In this document: positions 48,525 to 58,578 of the stretch, one piece after another
Numbering within the stretch: the first letter of the stretch is position 1
How the letters are laid out: the number at the start of each line of letters is the position of its first letter
Source of the DNA: Yersinia alsatica
Lineage (GTDB): Bacteria; Pseudomonadota; Gammaproteobacteria; Enterobacterales; Enterobacteriaceae
NCBI RefSeq assembly: GCF_902170305.1
Contig: NZ_CABHWW010000033.1
Coordinates: 248,001-312,000, forward strand
Direction: 5' to 3'
DNA: 64,000 nucleotides
Program-made: the position numbers and the translations under genes
The notes under the pieces: model-generated
Database searches by the model: none
What the model saw: the letters and a program-made list of their open reading frames with translations, nothing else
What the model was told of the DNA's origin: nothing

Positions 48525-48651
48525 GTATACCCGTCATTTTTCGAGTCGCAGGGTTGTTGGCTGCCATCGTTCACCCAAGTCATTGAGTTATCTCAACTCC
48601 TTGAGTTCATTCAGTTGCCGCCTACCTGCAACTCGAAATATATTGGGTACA
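48525..48651. repeat. ERIC element upstream of setA
   Basis: About 127 bases with ends GTATACCC and GGGTAC and internal ERIC segments GTTGTTGGCTGCCATCGTTC and TTGCCGCCTACCTGCAACTC. The centre (AGTCATTGAGTTATCTCAAC, then TCCTTGAG) is altered. It lies about 50 bases before the setA start and would fold as a long hairpin in a setA leader. Confidence 0.82.
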
Positions 48652-48732
48652 TAAATTTATAAAAAGCCGAAAAGATTTCATATTAAAATAATTTCAGCCA
48701 CTAACCGCCCTGTGGCGTTAAGTTCACAGAGT

Positions 48733-48859
<127 letters not shown>

Positions 48860-48862
48860 TAG

Positions 48863-48925
48863 AAAAAAAGCCAGCGGAATATACTATCCCACTGGCTGGT
48901 GAAACACACCATTACTCAGAAATTT
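48863..48925 (-). ncRNA. sgrS: SgrS-like small RNA, 3' seed and terminator module
   Basis: On the minus strand CTGAGTAATGGTGT (48919-48906) matches 13 of 14 bases of the ptsG-pairing region of E. coli SgrS (CTGAGTATTGGTGT). It is followed, as in SgrS, by a small GGTG/CACC hairpin and an AGCCAG ... CTGGCT terminator with seven T residues. In E. coli SgrS lies between sgrR and setA, induced by SgrR during glucose-phosphate stress, and represses ptsG mRNA with Hfq. The 5' end is not defined: only 67 bases separate this module from the pflF-like stop, so the RNA may start within that gene or be processed from its mRNA. No SgrT-like reading frame was recognised. Confidence 0.8.
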
Positions 48926-48992
48926 TAATACAGGTTTTCTCTCTACTACCGCAAGACTCACAACACTTAACTACATCAACTCAAACAGAAAA

Positions 48993-51425
48993 TTACAGGG
49001 TATGTTCGGTTCGGGCGATAATATCGTCCTGCGCATCTGGCGATAGCGCGGTGAAGAAAGCCGAATAACCGGCGACCCTAACGACTAAGTCACGGTAACG
49101 ATCTGGATGCTGCTTAGCATCAAGTAGGGTCTCGCGCGATACAATGTTGTACTGCACGTGCCAGCCCAGATACTCTTCAAAGAAGGTGCGCAACATCATC
49201 ATCAGTTTTTCACGATCCCGCGGGTTATCCAGTGTCGATGGATTCAGCTTCTGATTGAGCAGCACGCCCCCCAGAATAGAGGCCGTCGGTAACTTCGACA
49301 GTGAGTTAAACACCGCCGTTGGCCCTAAATGGTCAGTGCCAGAAGCGGGACTTGCGCCCTCCGCCAATGGGCTGTGCGCTTTGCGGCCATCCGGTGTTGC
49401 CATGGTTGCCGCCCCAAAGGGAACGTTGGCAGAGATTGATGATGTCCCTGCGTAATAGGTGCCGCCGATAGGTCCACGACCAAATCGGGTATTGTGATAT
49501 TGCTTCAATTCATCAATATAAGTCTGGTAAGCACGCACTAACAGTTGGTCAACATCATCAACATCATTGCCATATTTAGGTGCTGAATTAATTAGATGTT
49601 GGCGCAGTTGCTCGCCATTCAGACCGGCAAAATCATTGGCTAATGCGGTAGCCAGCTGCTGCTGACCAATCAGTTGTTGCTCAAAGACCAACTTGCGCAC
49701 CGCCGCCAAACTGTTCCCCAAGTTAGCAATCCCAACTTGCAAACCAGAAACCCAGTCATAGCGCGCGCCCCCCTGTTTGATACTTTTGCCGCGCTCAATG
49801 CAGTCATCCACCAGCGCGGAACAGACGATATCGTGGGCGTTTTCTTCCAATACGGTATCTACTACACACTCGATTTCGATGGATTTGCGGGTGTAATAAC
49901 GAATCTGTTCATCCCATTGCGCCATCACTTGAGAGAAATCAGCGAAGTTCCCCTTCGACAGTCCCTGCTCCTGTGGCAAGAATACCTGCCCGGAGGTGGC
50001 ATCACGGCCTTGCTCCAAGGCCGCCAACATCACTCTGGCAAAGTTAATGAAACTCATGCCCGTACAGCGATAACCCCATTTGCCGCCGACAGCGGTTTCA
50101 ATGCAACCAATTGCCGCATAATCGTAAGCATCTTGTGGCTCGACACCCAACTTGATGAATTCAGGAATAACAATTTCGTCATTGTTAAAGGCTGGCATAC
50201 CAAAGCCACAGCGAATCACTTGTACACAAGCATCAAGGAAGTCATCGCTGATACCCGCATGGTAGCGAACACTGAGGTTAGGCTGAGTTGATCTTAAGCG
50301 CCCGCAGGATTCCAGCACGGCATAAGAGAGCGGGTTGACAGCGTCGATGGCCTTGCCCTGCACCAGTTTTTGCCCACCAATAGTGACGTTTTGATAAAGC
50401 GGGCTACCCGCCGAAGCTTTGGAGTGCGAGCCAGAGCGGATTTTGTTCACTTCTAGCAGTTTCAGCCAGCAGCTATGCAGCATCTCAATCGCTTTCTCGC
50501 GACTCAGGGTGTTTTCCAGCTCAACATCGCGGCGATACCACGGATACAAATACTGATCCAGACGGCCAAATGAAACTGAATGGCCATTGGATTCAATTTG
50601 CAAAATTAGCTGAATGAAATAGCACAGTTGCAAAGCTTGCCAGAAAGTCTGTGGTGGCTGATGCGCAATTAAATCGCAGTTCGCGGCGATAGTTTGCAAC
50701 TCAATCCGCCGCCATTCGCGGGTTTCTTCTGCGGCCATTTGCCGGGCAACTGCTGCATAGCGCTCAATATGTTCGCTCAGTGCCGCCAACGAAATATCAA
50801 TCGCTTTCAGGAATTGTTCTTTATGCAGATCACTCCAGTCTGTCAGTTGCAGACGGGAGCGGCGACGGGTCACTTTAGCGCGTAAGCCATCCAACCCTTT
50901 TTCCAGCAATAACGGGAAGTTAACCGCTAAATGCGCATCACCGGAGGTCATATTGCCTTCCGCTTTGATGATACCGGTTGCCAGCAGCGCTTTTTGTTCA
51001 TCGGTGAACATGCCATAGCAGCGATCTTGCACGGTTTGACCGCGCCACCACGGGCACAGCTGGTGCAATACTGCTTTATCTTGCTCGCTGACCGAGAACC
51101 CTGCGCCGGGGCGATCGGCTAATTCGTCAATCTCATTTTCTATCCAACTGACGGTATACTCAGGGAAAATCGGCGCGGCGCGTAATTGACTAGCCTGATT
51201 ACCAATAATCAGCTCATCATTCTTAATCCATACCGTGCGTTGCTGTAAGTGATGAGCTAGCGCCAGCGCGCGCCGGACGGGTAAGGGTTTATCCAGATGC
51301 TGTTGATAAGCTTCGGTATAATGCTGCGCTCGCTCAGTACAAACTGGCGGTTTCACAATATGAATGAGTGCGTTTTTATGCTGTTTTGTCCGTTCGCTTA
51401 AGGTTACCAAATCGAGAGTGGTCAT
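48993..51425 (-). CDS. pflF: Glycyl-radical enzyme of the YbiW/PflF type
   Basis: An 810-residue protein, the same length as E. coli YbiW (PflF) and alike throughout (start MTTLDLVTLSERTKQHKNAL, end SPDAQDDIIARTEHTL). The glycyl-radical loop RVAGYSAFF places the radical at Gly786, and the putative thiyl cysteine is Cys441 in GCIETAVGGKWG. Despite the pfl name its substrate is unproven; the PFL Cys-Cys pair is absent. It would work only anaerobically after activation by the neighbouring radical SAM enzyme, four bases upstream. In E. coli the pair is not next to sgrR, so location here is an insertion relative to it. Confidence 0.93.
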   Translation of the reverse strand: MTTLDLVTLSERTKQHKNALIHIVKPPVCTERAQHYTEAYQQHLDKPLPVRRALALAHHLQQRTVWIKNDELIIGNQASQLRAAPIFPEYTVSWIENEIDELADRPGAGFSVSEQDKAVLHQLCPWWRGQTVQDRCYGMFTDEQKALLATGIIKAEGNMTSGDAHLAVNFPLLLEKGLDGLRAKVTRRRSRLQLTDWSDLHKEQFLKAIDISLAALSEHIERYAAVARQMAAEETREWRRIELQTIAANCDLIAHQPPQTFWQALQLCYFIQLILQIESNGHSVSFGRLDQYLYPWYRRDVELENTLSREKAIEMLHSCWLKLLEVNKIRSGSHSKASAGSPLYQNVTIGGQKLVQGKAIDAVNPLSYAVLESCGRLRSTQPNLSVRYHAGISDDFLDACVQVIRCGFGMPAFNNDEIVIPEFIKLGVEPQDAYDYAAIGCIETAVGGKWGYRCTGMSFINFARVMLAALEQGRDATSGQVFLPQEQGLSKGNFADFSQVMAQWDEQIRYYTRKSIEIECVVDTVLEENAHDIVCSALVDDCIERGKSIKQGGARYDWVSGLQVGIANLGNSLAAVRKLVFEQQLIGQQQLATALANDFAGLNGEQLRQHLINSAPKYGNDVDDVDQLLVRAYQTYIDELKQYHNTRFGRGPIGGTYYAGTSSISANVPFGAATMATPDGRKAHSPLAEGASPASGTDHLGPTAVFNSLSKLPTASILGGVLLNQKLNPSTLDNPRDREKLMMMLRTFFEEYLGWHVQYNIVSRETLLDAKQHPDRYRDLVVRVAGYSAFFTALSPDAQDDIIARTEHTL

Positions 51426-51429
51426 TGCG

Positions 51430-52329
51430 TCATCCTCTTAAAATTGCGGTAAGGCCCTTGTCACGGGCATAACTTTCCGCGAAGGCCAGCAGATCAGGAG
51501 AGTCTAAAGGGGTACTGGCTGCCAGATAGGCTTCACCCAGCAGTGAATATTTATTGATGCCCAGAGTGTGATAAGGCAAAAAATGAATCTCTTTCACACC
51601 AATTTCATCGGCGGCAAAATCAACAATCCCTTGCACCGAGTGGTTATCAGCATTGAAATCTGGGATTAGCGGCACCCGTACCGTGATATTGGTGCCTGCG
51701 GCAGCTAACTTGCGAAAGTTATCCATGACGCGTTTGGCTGAACCGCCGGTCCACTGCTGAAAACGGCGCTCATCGGTATGTTTTAAGTCCGCCAGCATCA
51801 AATCAAGCCAAGGTAATGAGGGGGCGATATAGCGCCACGGCGTATGCAGGCAAGACTCAACCGCAGTATGGATGCCAAGCTGATGGCAACGCTGCAATAA
51901 TTCAGCGGCTACTGCGGGTTGCATAAAAGGTTCGCCGCCGGACAACGTCACGCCGCCGCCACTACGCCGATAAAATGGCAAGTCGCGCAGTAATGTATCC
52001 ATGGTGGCATCAATATCAATCGGGCTGCCGCACTGCATCAAAGCTCCGCTAGGGCAGCTAACCGCCAGCGCCTGAATATCATCTTCGGCTAATAATTGGC
52101 GATGAATAACAATTTGATCATCAACACGCTGAATAGCTTGCGGGCAAGCTTGATGGCATAAATCACAACCGGATAAGCAAAGGCGGGGATCAAATAGCAC
52201 CTCAGGTTGGCGTGAGCGGCTCTCTGGGTTTTGGCACCAGCGACAGCTTAACGAACAGCCTTTTAGGAAAACCACACTACGAATACCGGGGCCGTCATGA
52301 GTGGAATAACGCTGTAAATTAAAAATCAT
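51430..52329 (-). CDS. pflE: Glycyl-radical enzyme activase (radical SAM, YbiY/PflE type)
   Basis: A 299-residue radical SAM activase expected to install the glycyl radical in the adjacent enzyme. The CxxxCxxC cluster site is Cys25-Cys29-Cys32 ([15 protein letters not shown]), followed by a ferredoxin-like insert rich in Cys ([14 protein letters not shown]) and [15 protein letters not shown]. The chosen ATG at 52329 gives [18 protein letters not shown], as in YbiY, and follows GGGAGG by six bases; a start at 52392 or 52386 would add 19-21 unconserved residues. It diverges from sgrR across about 125 bases. Confidence 0.93.
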   Translation of the reverse strand: MIFNLQRYSTHDGPGIRSVVFLKGCSLSCRWCQNPESRSRQPEVLFDPRLCLSGCDLCHQACPQAIQRVDDQIVIHRQLLAEDDIQALAVSCPSGALMQCGSPIDIDATMDTLLRDLPFYRRSGGGVTLSGGEPFMQPAVAAELLQRCHQLGIHTAVESCLHTPWRYIAPSLPWLDLMLADLKHTDERRFQQWTGGSAKRVMDNFRKLAAAGTNITVRVPLIPDFNADNHSVQGIVDFAADEIGVKEIHFLPYHTLGINKYSLLGEAYLAASTPLDSPDLLAFAESYARDKGLTAILRG

Positions 52330-52454
52330 CTTACCCCTCCCATTAGCTGTGACTGCGCTGGCATCGCGGTGACTATTCGCTTTCATTGGCAACCAGTATC
52401 TGCGTAATATAGGGAAAGAAAAATTGATGAAATTTGCTGCGGAGTTCCTCTTTT

Positions 52455-54116
52455 ATGTCTGCCTCGCGCTTGCAACAACAGTTTATTCGCCTCTGGCAAC
52501 GTTTTAATGGCCAACACACAGAAACTACCTTGCAAGAACTGGCCGAAGTGCTTTGTTGCTCGCGCCGCCATGTCCGCTCCCTGCTAGGCAGCATGCAACA
52601 AGAGGGCTGGTTGAGCTGGCAAGCGGAAGCTGGCCGAGGTAAGCGCTCACAACTAACTTTCCTCTATTCCGGGTTGGCACTGCAACAGCAGCGGGCCGAA
52701 GAGTTACTGGAACAAGACCATATTGACCAATTAGTACAGCTGGTTGGGGATAAAAAAGCGGTGCGCCAAATGCTGCTATCCCAGCTAGGGCGCAGCTTTC
52801 GGCAAGGTAAACATATTCTGCGGGTGCTCTATTATCGTCCGTTACAAAACCTATTACCCGGTACCGCACTGCGCCGCTCAGAAACCCATATGGTGCGGCA
52901 GATTTTTAATGGCCTCACCCGGATAAATGAGGAAAATGGGGAACTGGAGCCGGACTTATCTCATCACTGGCAGGCCATTAGCCCTTTGCATTGGCGCTTT
53001 TATTTGCGCCCCGCGATTCATTTTCACCATGGCCGTGAACTGGACATGAATGATGTGATAACCAGTCTGACGCGATTAATTCCGCAGCCCCTGTTTTCGC
53101 ATATTACGGCGGTGCGCTCACCAACGCCCTATGTGCTTGATGTGCATCTCAGTACTCCAGATTATTGGTTGCCGTGGTTGCTAGGCAGTGCGCACGCCAT
53201 GATCTTGCCGCAAGAGTGGGAAAATCAGCCGGATTTTCGTCGGCATCCGATTGGGACTGGCCCTTATTCCGTGATTCGGAATCACCATAGCCAATTGAAA
53301 ATTCAGGCTTTCGATAACTATTTTGGCTTTCGGGCACTAATTGACGAGGTCAATATCTGGGTGCTGCCCGATCTGTCTGACGAGCTGATTTACACCGGTG
53401 TCCAGTTGCAGGCTGATGACACCAGTAAAAATGAGCTGGAAAGCCGGTTGGAAGAAGGCTGCTATTTTTTGTTATTTGACCAGCGATCGCCCCAGACCTG
53501 TCATCCAGAGATCCGTCGCTGGCTATGTGAATTGATCACCCCAGTGGCCCTACTCAGCTTTGCCGATCCCTTTTATCAACGTTACTGGTCACCCGCTTAT
53601 GGCATGTTACCGCGCTGGCATCACAACCGGCTCACGGCACTGGAGCCGAAACCCGCCGGGCTAACTGAACTGACACTGACTTTTTACAGTGATCATTCTG
53701 AATTTGATGCCATCAGCCAGACATTAACCCAGTTGCTGGCGGCCCATGGTGTCACCTTAAAAATACAGGTACTGGATTACACTCAGTGGTATCAGGGTGA
53801 TGCACAGAGTGATATCTGGCTTGGCAGCGCAAACTTCTATCTGCCGCTGGAGTTTTCCCTGTTTGCTACCCTGTATGAACTGCCGCTGCTACAATATTGT
53901 TTGGATGAAGAGCTGCATCAAGATGTTGAATTATGGCGAAATAATACATTGCCAATGGCCGATTGGAGTCAAAAATTGGTCAGCCAAAATCAATTCCACC
54001 CGCTGTTCCATCACTGGCTAGAATTATATGGGCAGCACAGTATGCGCGGGGTGCGCATGAATACTCTCGGCTGGTTTGATTTCAAATCGGCTTGGTTTAC
54101 GCCTCCCGAGGGATAA
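52455..54116 (+). CDS. sgrR: Sugar-phosphate stress regulator SgrR
   Basis: SgrR (553 residues) activates sgrS transcription when sugar phosphates accumulate. The N-terminal winged-helix DNA-binding domain ([34 protein letters not shown]) is followed by a solute-binding-like domain resembling SBP_bac_5 proteins ([20 protein letters not shown] ... [13 protein letters not shown]). The ending [15 protein letters not shown] is conserved in E. coli. The ATG at 52455 follows GGAG by ten bases and gives the E. coli start SARLQQQ; a start at 52434 would add seven residues. The proposed sgrS lies about 3.5 kb away, not adjacent as in E. coli. Confidence 0.95.
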   Translation: MSASRLQQQFIRLWQRFNGQHTETTLQELAEVLCCSRRHVRSLLGSMQQEGWLSWQAEAGRGKRSQLTFLYSGLALQQQRAEELLEQDHIDQLVQLVGDKKAVRQMLLSQLGRSFRQGKHILRVLYYRPLQNLLPGTALRRSETHMVRQIFNGLTRINEENGELEPDLSHHWQAISPLHWRFYLRPAIHFHHGRELDMNDVITSLTRLIPQPLFSHITAVRSPTPYVLDVHLSTPDYWLPWLLGSAHAMILPQEWENQPDFRRHPIGTGPYSVIRNHHSQLKIQAFDNYFGFRALIDEVNIWVLPDLSDELIYTGVQLQADDTSKNELESRLEEGCYFLLFDQRSPQTCHPEIRRWLCELITPVALLSFADPFYQRYWSPAYGMLPRWHHNRLTALEPKPAGLTELTLTFYSDHSEFDAISQTLTQLLAAHGVTLKIQVLDYTQWYQGDAQSDIWLGSANFYLPLEFSLFATLYELPLLQYCLDEELHQDVELWRNNTLPMADWSQKLVSQNQFHPLFHHWLELYGQHSMRGVRMNTLGWFDFKSAWFTPPEG

Positions 54117-54158
54117 AGCCACTTTCACCCGTCCAGATTAATCTCTACAATAGCGCCG

Positions 54159-54409
54159 TCTCAACGGGGTGCAAGAATATCGCTAGCCAGGTTTAACCTA
54201 GTGTCGCAAGTGTTAAAAACATAGCGAGCCGGGTTCAAACAGTGGCGGACAGCACACAGAAACCGGAGCGTACACATGACCTTGTAAATCATGACTACGT
54301 GAAGATTTCGAGTACTGCCCAACACTGTATCAACCGCGGCGCAGCACGTTTTTGCTGAGAGCAAACCCGTCGAACCTGATCCGGTTAACACCGGCGGAGG
54401 GATTTGAGA
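54159..54409 (+). promoter_or_regulatory. TPP riboswitch (THI element) with enlarged P3 arm
   Basis: The P1 strands TCTCAA (54159-54164) and TTGAGA (54404-54409) enclose GGGGTGC (54166-54172) and the conserved 3' half: CTGAGA (54355-54360), ACCCGT, CCTGATCCGGTTAACACCGG and GGAGGGA. GCAAGAA (54171-54177) can pair with TTTTTGC (54349-54355) to close P3, but the intervening P3 arm is about 170 bases instead of the usual few, because it contains a dispersed repeat. The core nucleotides look intact, so thiamine pyrophosphate binding may be kept. It precedes thiB by about 80 bases and would repress the thiamine importer when TPP is plentiful. Confidence 0.9.
54240..54327. repeat. Dispersed palindromic repeat inside the TPP riboswitch (copy A)
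   Basis: CAGTGGCGGACAGC and the inverted ACTGCCCAACACTG (10 of 14 positions) bound the segment. Its interior (CAGAAACCG-AGCGTACA, then TACGTGA-GATTTCGAG) recurs near 58.8 kb. Copy A has about 20 extra bases in its centre, with CATGAC repeated. Confidence 0.75.
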
Positions 54410-54492
54410 AAGATAACACCGCGCCCCCACGGATACGGCTGTTAGCTACCGCCTCAGATACCTTTGCCACCTTTATTCTTAAGGAGTGCAAA

Positions 54493-55482
54493 GTGTTTAA
54501 ACGCATTATTCCCTGCTTGTTCTTGCTGTCCGCGGCCGCTGTTGCTGCTGATAAACCAACCCTGACGGTCTACACCTATGACTCCTTCGCTGCCGACTGG
54601 GGGCCAGGGCCGGCAATTAAAAAAGCCTTTGAAGCCGAGTGCGATTGCCAACTTAAATTTGTGGCGTTAGAAGATGGCGTATCACTGCTAAACCGCCTGC
54701 GAATGGAAGGGAAAAACAGTCAGGCCGATGTGATTTTAGGCTTAGATAACAATCTGGTACAGGCCGCAGAGCAAACCGGTCTATTCGCTCCAAGTCAGGT
54801 GGACACCAGCCACCTCACCTTGCCGGAAAAGTGGCAGAATAAAACTTTCGTCCCTTATGATTATGGCTATTTTGCCTTTGTGTATAACAAAGACAAATTG
54901 AAGAACCCGCCAAAAAGCTTACAAGAATTGGTCGACAGCAAAGAGCCGTGGAAAATAATTTATCAAGACCCGCGCACCAGTACTCCCGGCCTTGGCTTAA
55001 TGCTGTGGATGCAAAAAGTGTATGGCGATAAAGCCCCACAAGCATGGCAACAATTGGCCAAGAAAACCGTCACCGTCACCAAAGGCTGGAGTGAGGCTTA
55101 CGGTCTGTTCCTGAAAGGTGAAGGGGACTTGGTGCTGAGCTACACCACCTCTCCGGCTTACCATCTGATCGAAGAGAAGAAAAGCAACTATGCCGCCGCT
55201 GATTTTAGTGAAGGTCACTATCTGCAAGTTGAAGTCGCCGGTCAGGTTGCCTCCAGCAAACAGCCAGAACTGGCGCAGCGCTTTATGCAATTTATTGTCA
55301 CGCCTGCCTTCCAAGACCATATTCCAACCGGCAACTGGATGTATCCGGTGATCAAAATGACGCTACCGGCCGGATTTGACACACTCACAGTGCCACAAAA
55401 AGCATTGCAATTTGATGCTAAAGAAGTGGCTGATCATCGCGCAAAATGGATTCAGGCATGGCAATCCGCCGTCAGCCGCTAA
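54493..55482 (+). CDS. thiB: Thiamine-binding periplasmic protein ThiB (TbpA)
   Basis: ThiB (329 residues) captures thiamine and its phosphates for the ThiBPQ ABC importer. A signal peptide of about 20 residues (FKRIIPCLFLLSAAAVAADK) is followed by LTVYTYDSFAADWGPGP, LKFVALEDGVSLLNRLRMEG and DPRTSTPGLGLMLWMQKVYG, strongly like E. coli ThiB. The start is a GTG six bases after AAGGAG; a frame opening at 54352 runs through the riboswitch and is rejected. The 3' end overlaps thiP by 25 bases. Confidence 0.95.
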   Translation: MFKRIIPCLFLLSAAAVAADKPTLTVYTYDSFAADWGPGPAIKKAFEAECDCQLKFVALEDGVSLLNRLRMEGKNSQADVILGLDNNLVQAAEQTGLFAPSQVDTSHLTLPEKWQNKTFVPYDYGYFAFVYNKDKLKNPPKSLQELVDSKEPWKIIYQDPRTSTPGLGLMLWMQKVYGDKAPQAWQQLAKKTVTVTKGWSEAYGLFLKGEGDLVLSYTTSPAYHLIEEKKSNYAAADFSEGHYLQVEVAGQVASSKQPELAQRFMQFIVTPAFQDHIPTGNWMYPVIKMTLPAGFDTLTVPQKALQFDAKEVADHRAKWIQAWQSAVSR

Positions 55483-57065
55483 TCCCCACATGGTTGTGGC
55501 CGGGGCTATTGGCTGCCGGACTGATAGTCGGTGTCGCGCTGCTGGCGTTCACCGCTATCTGGCGCCATGCCCCGGCAGCAGACTGGCACAGTATCTGGCA
55601 GGATAGCTATCTGTGGCATGTGATCCGCTTTACCTTCTGGCAGGCGTTTCTCTCTGCATTGCTGTCGGTAACGCCGGCGATTTTTCTCGCCCGCGCCTTA
55701 TATCGCCGCCGTTTTCTCGGCCGCCAATTGATGCTGCGATTATGCGCGATGACCTTGGTGCTCCCGGTGTTAGTCGCCATCTTTGGCATCCTGACGGTTT
55801 ATGGCCGCCAAGGCTGGCTAGCGGGGTTATTTGGCTGGCTGGGAGTGGATTATCGCTTCTCACCTTATGGCTTACAGGGGATTTTGCTGGCACATATTTT
55901 CTTTAATATGCCACTGGCGACGCGCCTGTTATTGCAGTCATTGGAAAGCATTGCGGTGGAACAGCGCCAATTGGCCGCACAGTTGGGTATGAACGGCTGG
56001 CAGCATTTTCGCTTGGTCGAGTGGCCCTATCTTCGTCGCCAAATTCTGCCCACTGGCGCGCTGATTTTCATGCTCTGTTTTGCCAGTTTTGCCACCGTGC
56101 TATCTCTGGGGGGCGGGCCGCAAGCCACCACCATCGAGTTAGCTATTTATCAGGCGCTTAGCTATGACTATGATCTCGGTCGTGCCGCATTACTGGCACT
56201 GATCCAACTGGGCTGTTGCCTTGGATTGGTGGTGCTAAGCCAACGGCTCAGCTCAGTGCTGGCGGTGGGAAATACTCACGGGCAAATTTGGCGCAACCCG
56301 CAAGATAGCGCGTGGTCGCGCATCAGCGACACCCTGTTAATTGGGGCCGCATTATTATTGATGGTGCCGCCATTGCTGGCGGTTGTGATTGATGGCAGCA
56401 ATAAAACTATACTGACGGTGTTGCAGCAACCCGCACTGTGGCAAGCTTTCTTCACCTCTCTGGTCATCGCCATTGGGGCCGGATTATTGTGTGTCATCTT
56501 GACCATGATGCTGCTGTGGAGTAGCCGGGAGCTAAAGCTGCGCCAACGTGCTGCTTACGGGCAAGCATTGGAAGTCAGTGGCATGGTGATTCTGGCGATG
56601 CCGGGTATTGTGTTGGCAACGGGCTTTTTCTTATTACTCAACGATACTTTTGGCTTGCCGCAATCCCCCTATGCGCTGGTGATTTTGACCAATGCACTGA
56701 TGGCGGTACCCTATGCCTTGAAAGTGTTGGATAACCCAATGCGTGACTTGGCCGAGCGCTACACACCGCTGTGCTTGTCACTGGACATTCGTGGCTGGCA
56801 CCGTTTACGCCATATTGAGTTAACTGCGCTGAAACGCCCGCTGGCTCAGGCGCTGGCTTTTGCCAGTGTTCTCTCCATCGGGGATTTTGGCGTCGTGGCG
56901 CTGTTTGGTAATGAACACTTCCGCACCTTGCCATTCTATCTTTATCAGCAGATAGGTTCTTATCGCAGTAACGATGGCGCAGTCACTGCCTTGCTGTTGC
57001 TGTTGCTCTGTTTCCTGCTGTTTACTCTTATTGAACGACTGCCGAGCCGCCATGCTAAAGCTTGA
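55458..57065 (+). CDS. thiP: Thiamine ABC transporter permease ThiP
   Basis: A 535-residue polytopic permease with two fused permease halves (about 12 helices). Each half has an EAA-type ATPase contact loop: [22 protein letters not shown] in the first and [17 protein letters not shown] with [17 protein letters not shown] in the second. The start at 55458 yields [16 protein letters not shown], as in E. coli; an ATG four codons upstream is less likely. Both ends overlap neighbours, implying coupled translation. Confidence 0.96.
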   Translation: MAIRRQPLIPTWLWPGLLAAGLIVGVALLAFTAIWRHAPAADWHSIWQDSYLWHVIRFTFWQAFLSALLSVTPAIFLARALYRRRFLGRQLMLRLCAMTLVLPVLVAIFGILTVYGRQGWLAGLFGWLGVDYRFSPYGLQGILLAHIFFNMPLATRLLLQSLESIAVEQRQLAAQLGMNGWQHFRLVEWPYLRRQILPTGALIFMLCFASFATVLSLGGGPQATTIELAIYQALSYDYDLGRAALLALIQLGCCLGLVVLSQRLSSVLAVGNTHGQIWRNPQDSAWSRISDTLLIGAALLLMVPPLLAVVIDGSNKTILTVLQQPALWQAFFTSLVIAIGAGLLCVILTMMLLWSSRELKLRQRAAYGQALEVSGMVILAMPGIVLATGFFLLLNDTFGLPQSPYALVILTNALMAVPYALKVLDNPMRDLAERYTPLCLSLDIRGWHRLRHIELTALKRPLAQALAFASVLSIGDFGVVALFGNEHFRTLPFYLYQQIGSYRSNDGAVTALLLLLLCFLLFTLIERLPSRHAKA

Positions 57066-57756
57066 GAAAATTACCTACCTGTACGACCACTTGCCAATGC
57101 GTTTTGATTTGCGCGTTCAACCCGGCGAGCGAGTGGCGATCCTCGGCCCCAGTGGCGCAGGCAAAAGTACCCTGCTGAGTTTGATTGCCGGTTTTTTGCT
57201 GCCGGTCAGTGGCCGAATGCTGCTGAACAATCAAGACCACACTCACACTGCGCCCGCCCAAAGGCCGGTATCTATGCTGTTTCAGGAAAATAATCTGTTC
57301 TCGCATTTAACTGTCGAACAAAATATTGGGCTGGGTTTACATCCGGGGCTGAAACTCAATCATGAGCAAAAGTTATTGTTACGCCAAATTGCTCAACAAG
57401 TGGGATTGGAAGAGTGCCTCGAGCGACTACCGGCTCAGCTCTCCGGTGGTCAACGCCAACGAGCAGCACTGGCGCGTTGCCTGGTGCGCAGCCAGCCTAT
57501 TTTGCTGCTGGATGAGCCGTTTTCCGCGCTGGATCCGGCTCTGCGCAATGAAATGCTGCAATTAGTTGACCAAGTTTGCACTCAGCGCCAGCTGACGTTA
57601 TTGATGGTGTCGCATAATCTGGATGATGCCGCCCGTATCGCCGAGCGCACCTTATTGGTGGTCGACGGCCGCATTTACTACGACGGCGCAACACAGGCGC
57701 TGGTGAGCGGCAGTGCCCCAGAAGCCAGCGTGCTGGGGATTGCCACACATCATTAG
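57052..57756 (+). CDS. thiQ: Thiamine ABC transporter ATPase ThiQ
   Basis: ThiQ (234 residues) energises thiamine import. Walker [10 protein letters not shown] lies at residues 32-40, the signature LSGGQRQR and Walker [13 protein letters not shown] follow, and the switch histidine is in [11 protein letters not shown]. The ATG at 57052 gives [16 protein letters not shown] and overlaps thiP by 14 bases; an upstream start at 56974 would be entirely within thiP. It ends the thiBPQ operon. Confidence 0.96.
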   Translation: MLKLEKITYLYDHLPMRFDLRVQPGERVAILGPSGAGKSTLLSLIAGFLLPVSGRMLLNNQDHTHTAPAQRPVSMLFQENNLFSHLTVEQNIGLGLHPGLKLNHEQKLLLRQIAQQVGLEECLERLPAQLSGGQRQRAALARCLVRSQPILLLDEPFSALDPALRNEMLQLVDQVCTQRQLTLLMVSHNLDDAARIAERTLLVVDGRIYYDGATQALVSGSAPEASVLGIATHH

Positions 57757-57765
57757 TTGTTGAAT

Positions 57766-57810
57766 AGTGAGCGCAGCTAACACCCCTGCGGCGTCAAAGA
57801 CGAAGGATAT
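57766..57810. repeat. ERIC-like end fragment after thiQ
   Basis: GCGCAGCTAACACCCCTGCGGCGTCAAAGACGAAGGATAT resembles the right end of the ERIC copies near 48.8 kb (GCCGCTAACAACGCTGTGGC, then GTTAAGGACGCAGAG). Only this end is present, ten bases after the thiQ stop and up to the yabI stop. Confidence 0.45.
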
Positions 57811-58578
57811 TTATCCGGCCAGAACCTTCCACAACAGATGCCGATACACCGGCATAATTGGCTGCATATGTAGCCACACAAAGCTGGCGATAGCGGCGGC
57901 GATAGCCAAGAGAGTCACCCAACGCAAACGGGGCAGAGGCAGCCATTTGCTCAGGCGGTCCGGGCTACGTTTACCAAACCGCCACCAGCGCCATGACAGC
58001 CACAATGCCAGCCAAATCAGCACCACAACCACGAATAATAGCCACTTAAACATATAGCTGTTGGCACTGGGCGGGATATCAATTGCCACCCCAGCCAGTA
58101 TGCCGGGGAAGAAATAGATTGGCGGCCATGTCAGGCAACCAATGATATTCGGTAGCGCGAATTTTACTGGCGGCAGGTTGAGCATCCCCGCCACCATCGG
58201 GACAATAGGCCGCGCCGGGCCAATAAAGCGCCCCAAAAGTACCGTTGCCATGCTGTGGTTGTGCAGCGCATGCTCGGTTTTATTCAGCATAGATTTATGT
58301 TTTTTCAGGAAAGACCAGCGGTGCAGCGGCTCTTTGAAGCGACGACCAATGAAATAAGAGATCCAATCCCCCATCAAACAGCCGACAGTCGCGGCGGCCC
58401 AAGCCGAGTAAAAGCCCACTTCCCCACTGCCAATCAGCGCGCCCACGCTGGTCATCATCACCGTGCCGGGCAATAACATGCCCACCAGCGCTAAAGATTC
58501 AAGAAAAGTGACTAACATGACGACAAATAGCGTGAAAGCCAGAGATTGTGTCAGTAAATGTAATAAATAGGCTTCCAT
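57811..58578 (-). CDS. yabI: DedA-family inner-membrane protein YabI
   Basis: A 255-residue DedA/SNARE-associated family protein with about five to six hydrophobic segments. Family features are the N-terminal TFLESLALVGMLLPGTVMM, CLMGDWISYFIGRR, LLGRFIGPARPIVPMVAGML and the C-terminal long helices. DedA proteins are linked to undecaprenyl-phosphate and phospholipid movement and to membrane energetics; a specific role for YabI is not proven. It is on the minus strand and converges with thiBPQ, matching the E. coli order thiBPQ-yabI. Confidence 0.9.
   Translation of the reverse strand: MEAYLLHLLTQSLAFTLFVVMLVTFLESLALVGMLLPGTVMMTSVGALIGSGEVGFYSAWAAATVGCLMGDWISYFIGRRFKEPLHRWSFLKKHKSMLNKTEHALHNHSMATVLLGRFIGPARPIVPMVAGMLNLPPVKFALPNIIGCLTWPPIYFFPGILAGVAIDIPPSANSYMFKWLLFVVVVLIWLALWLSWRWWRFGKRSPDRLSKWLPLPRLRWVTLLAIAAAIASFVWLHMQPIMPVYRHLLWKVLAG

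Noticed and set aside
54352-54492. N-terminal extension of thiB through the riboswitch
   Set aside because: The conserved CTGAGA...CCTGATC riboswitch core occupies it, and the GTG with AAGGAG gives the normal signal peptide.
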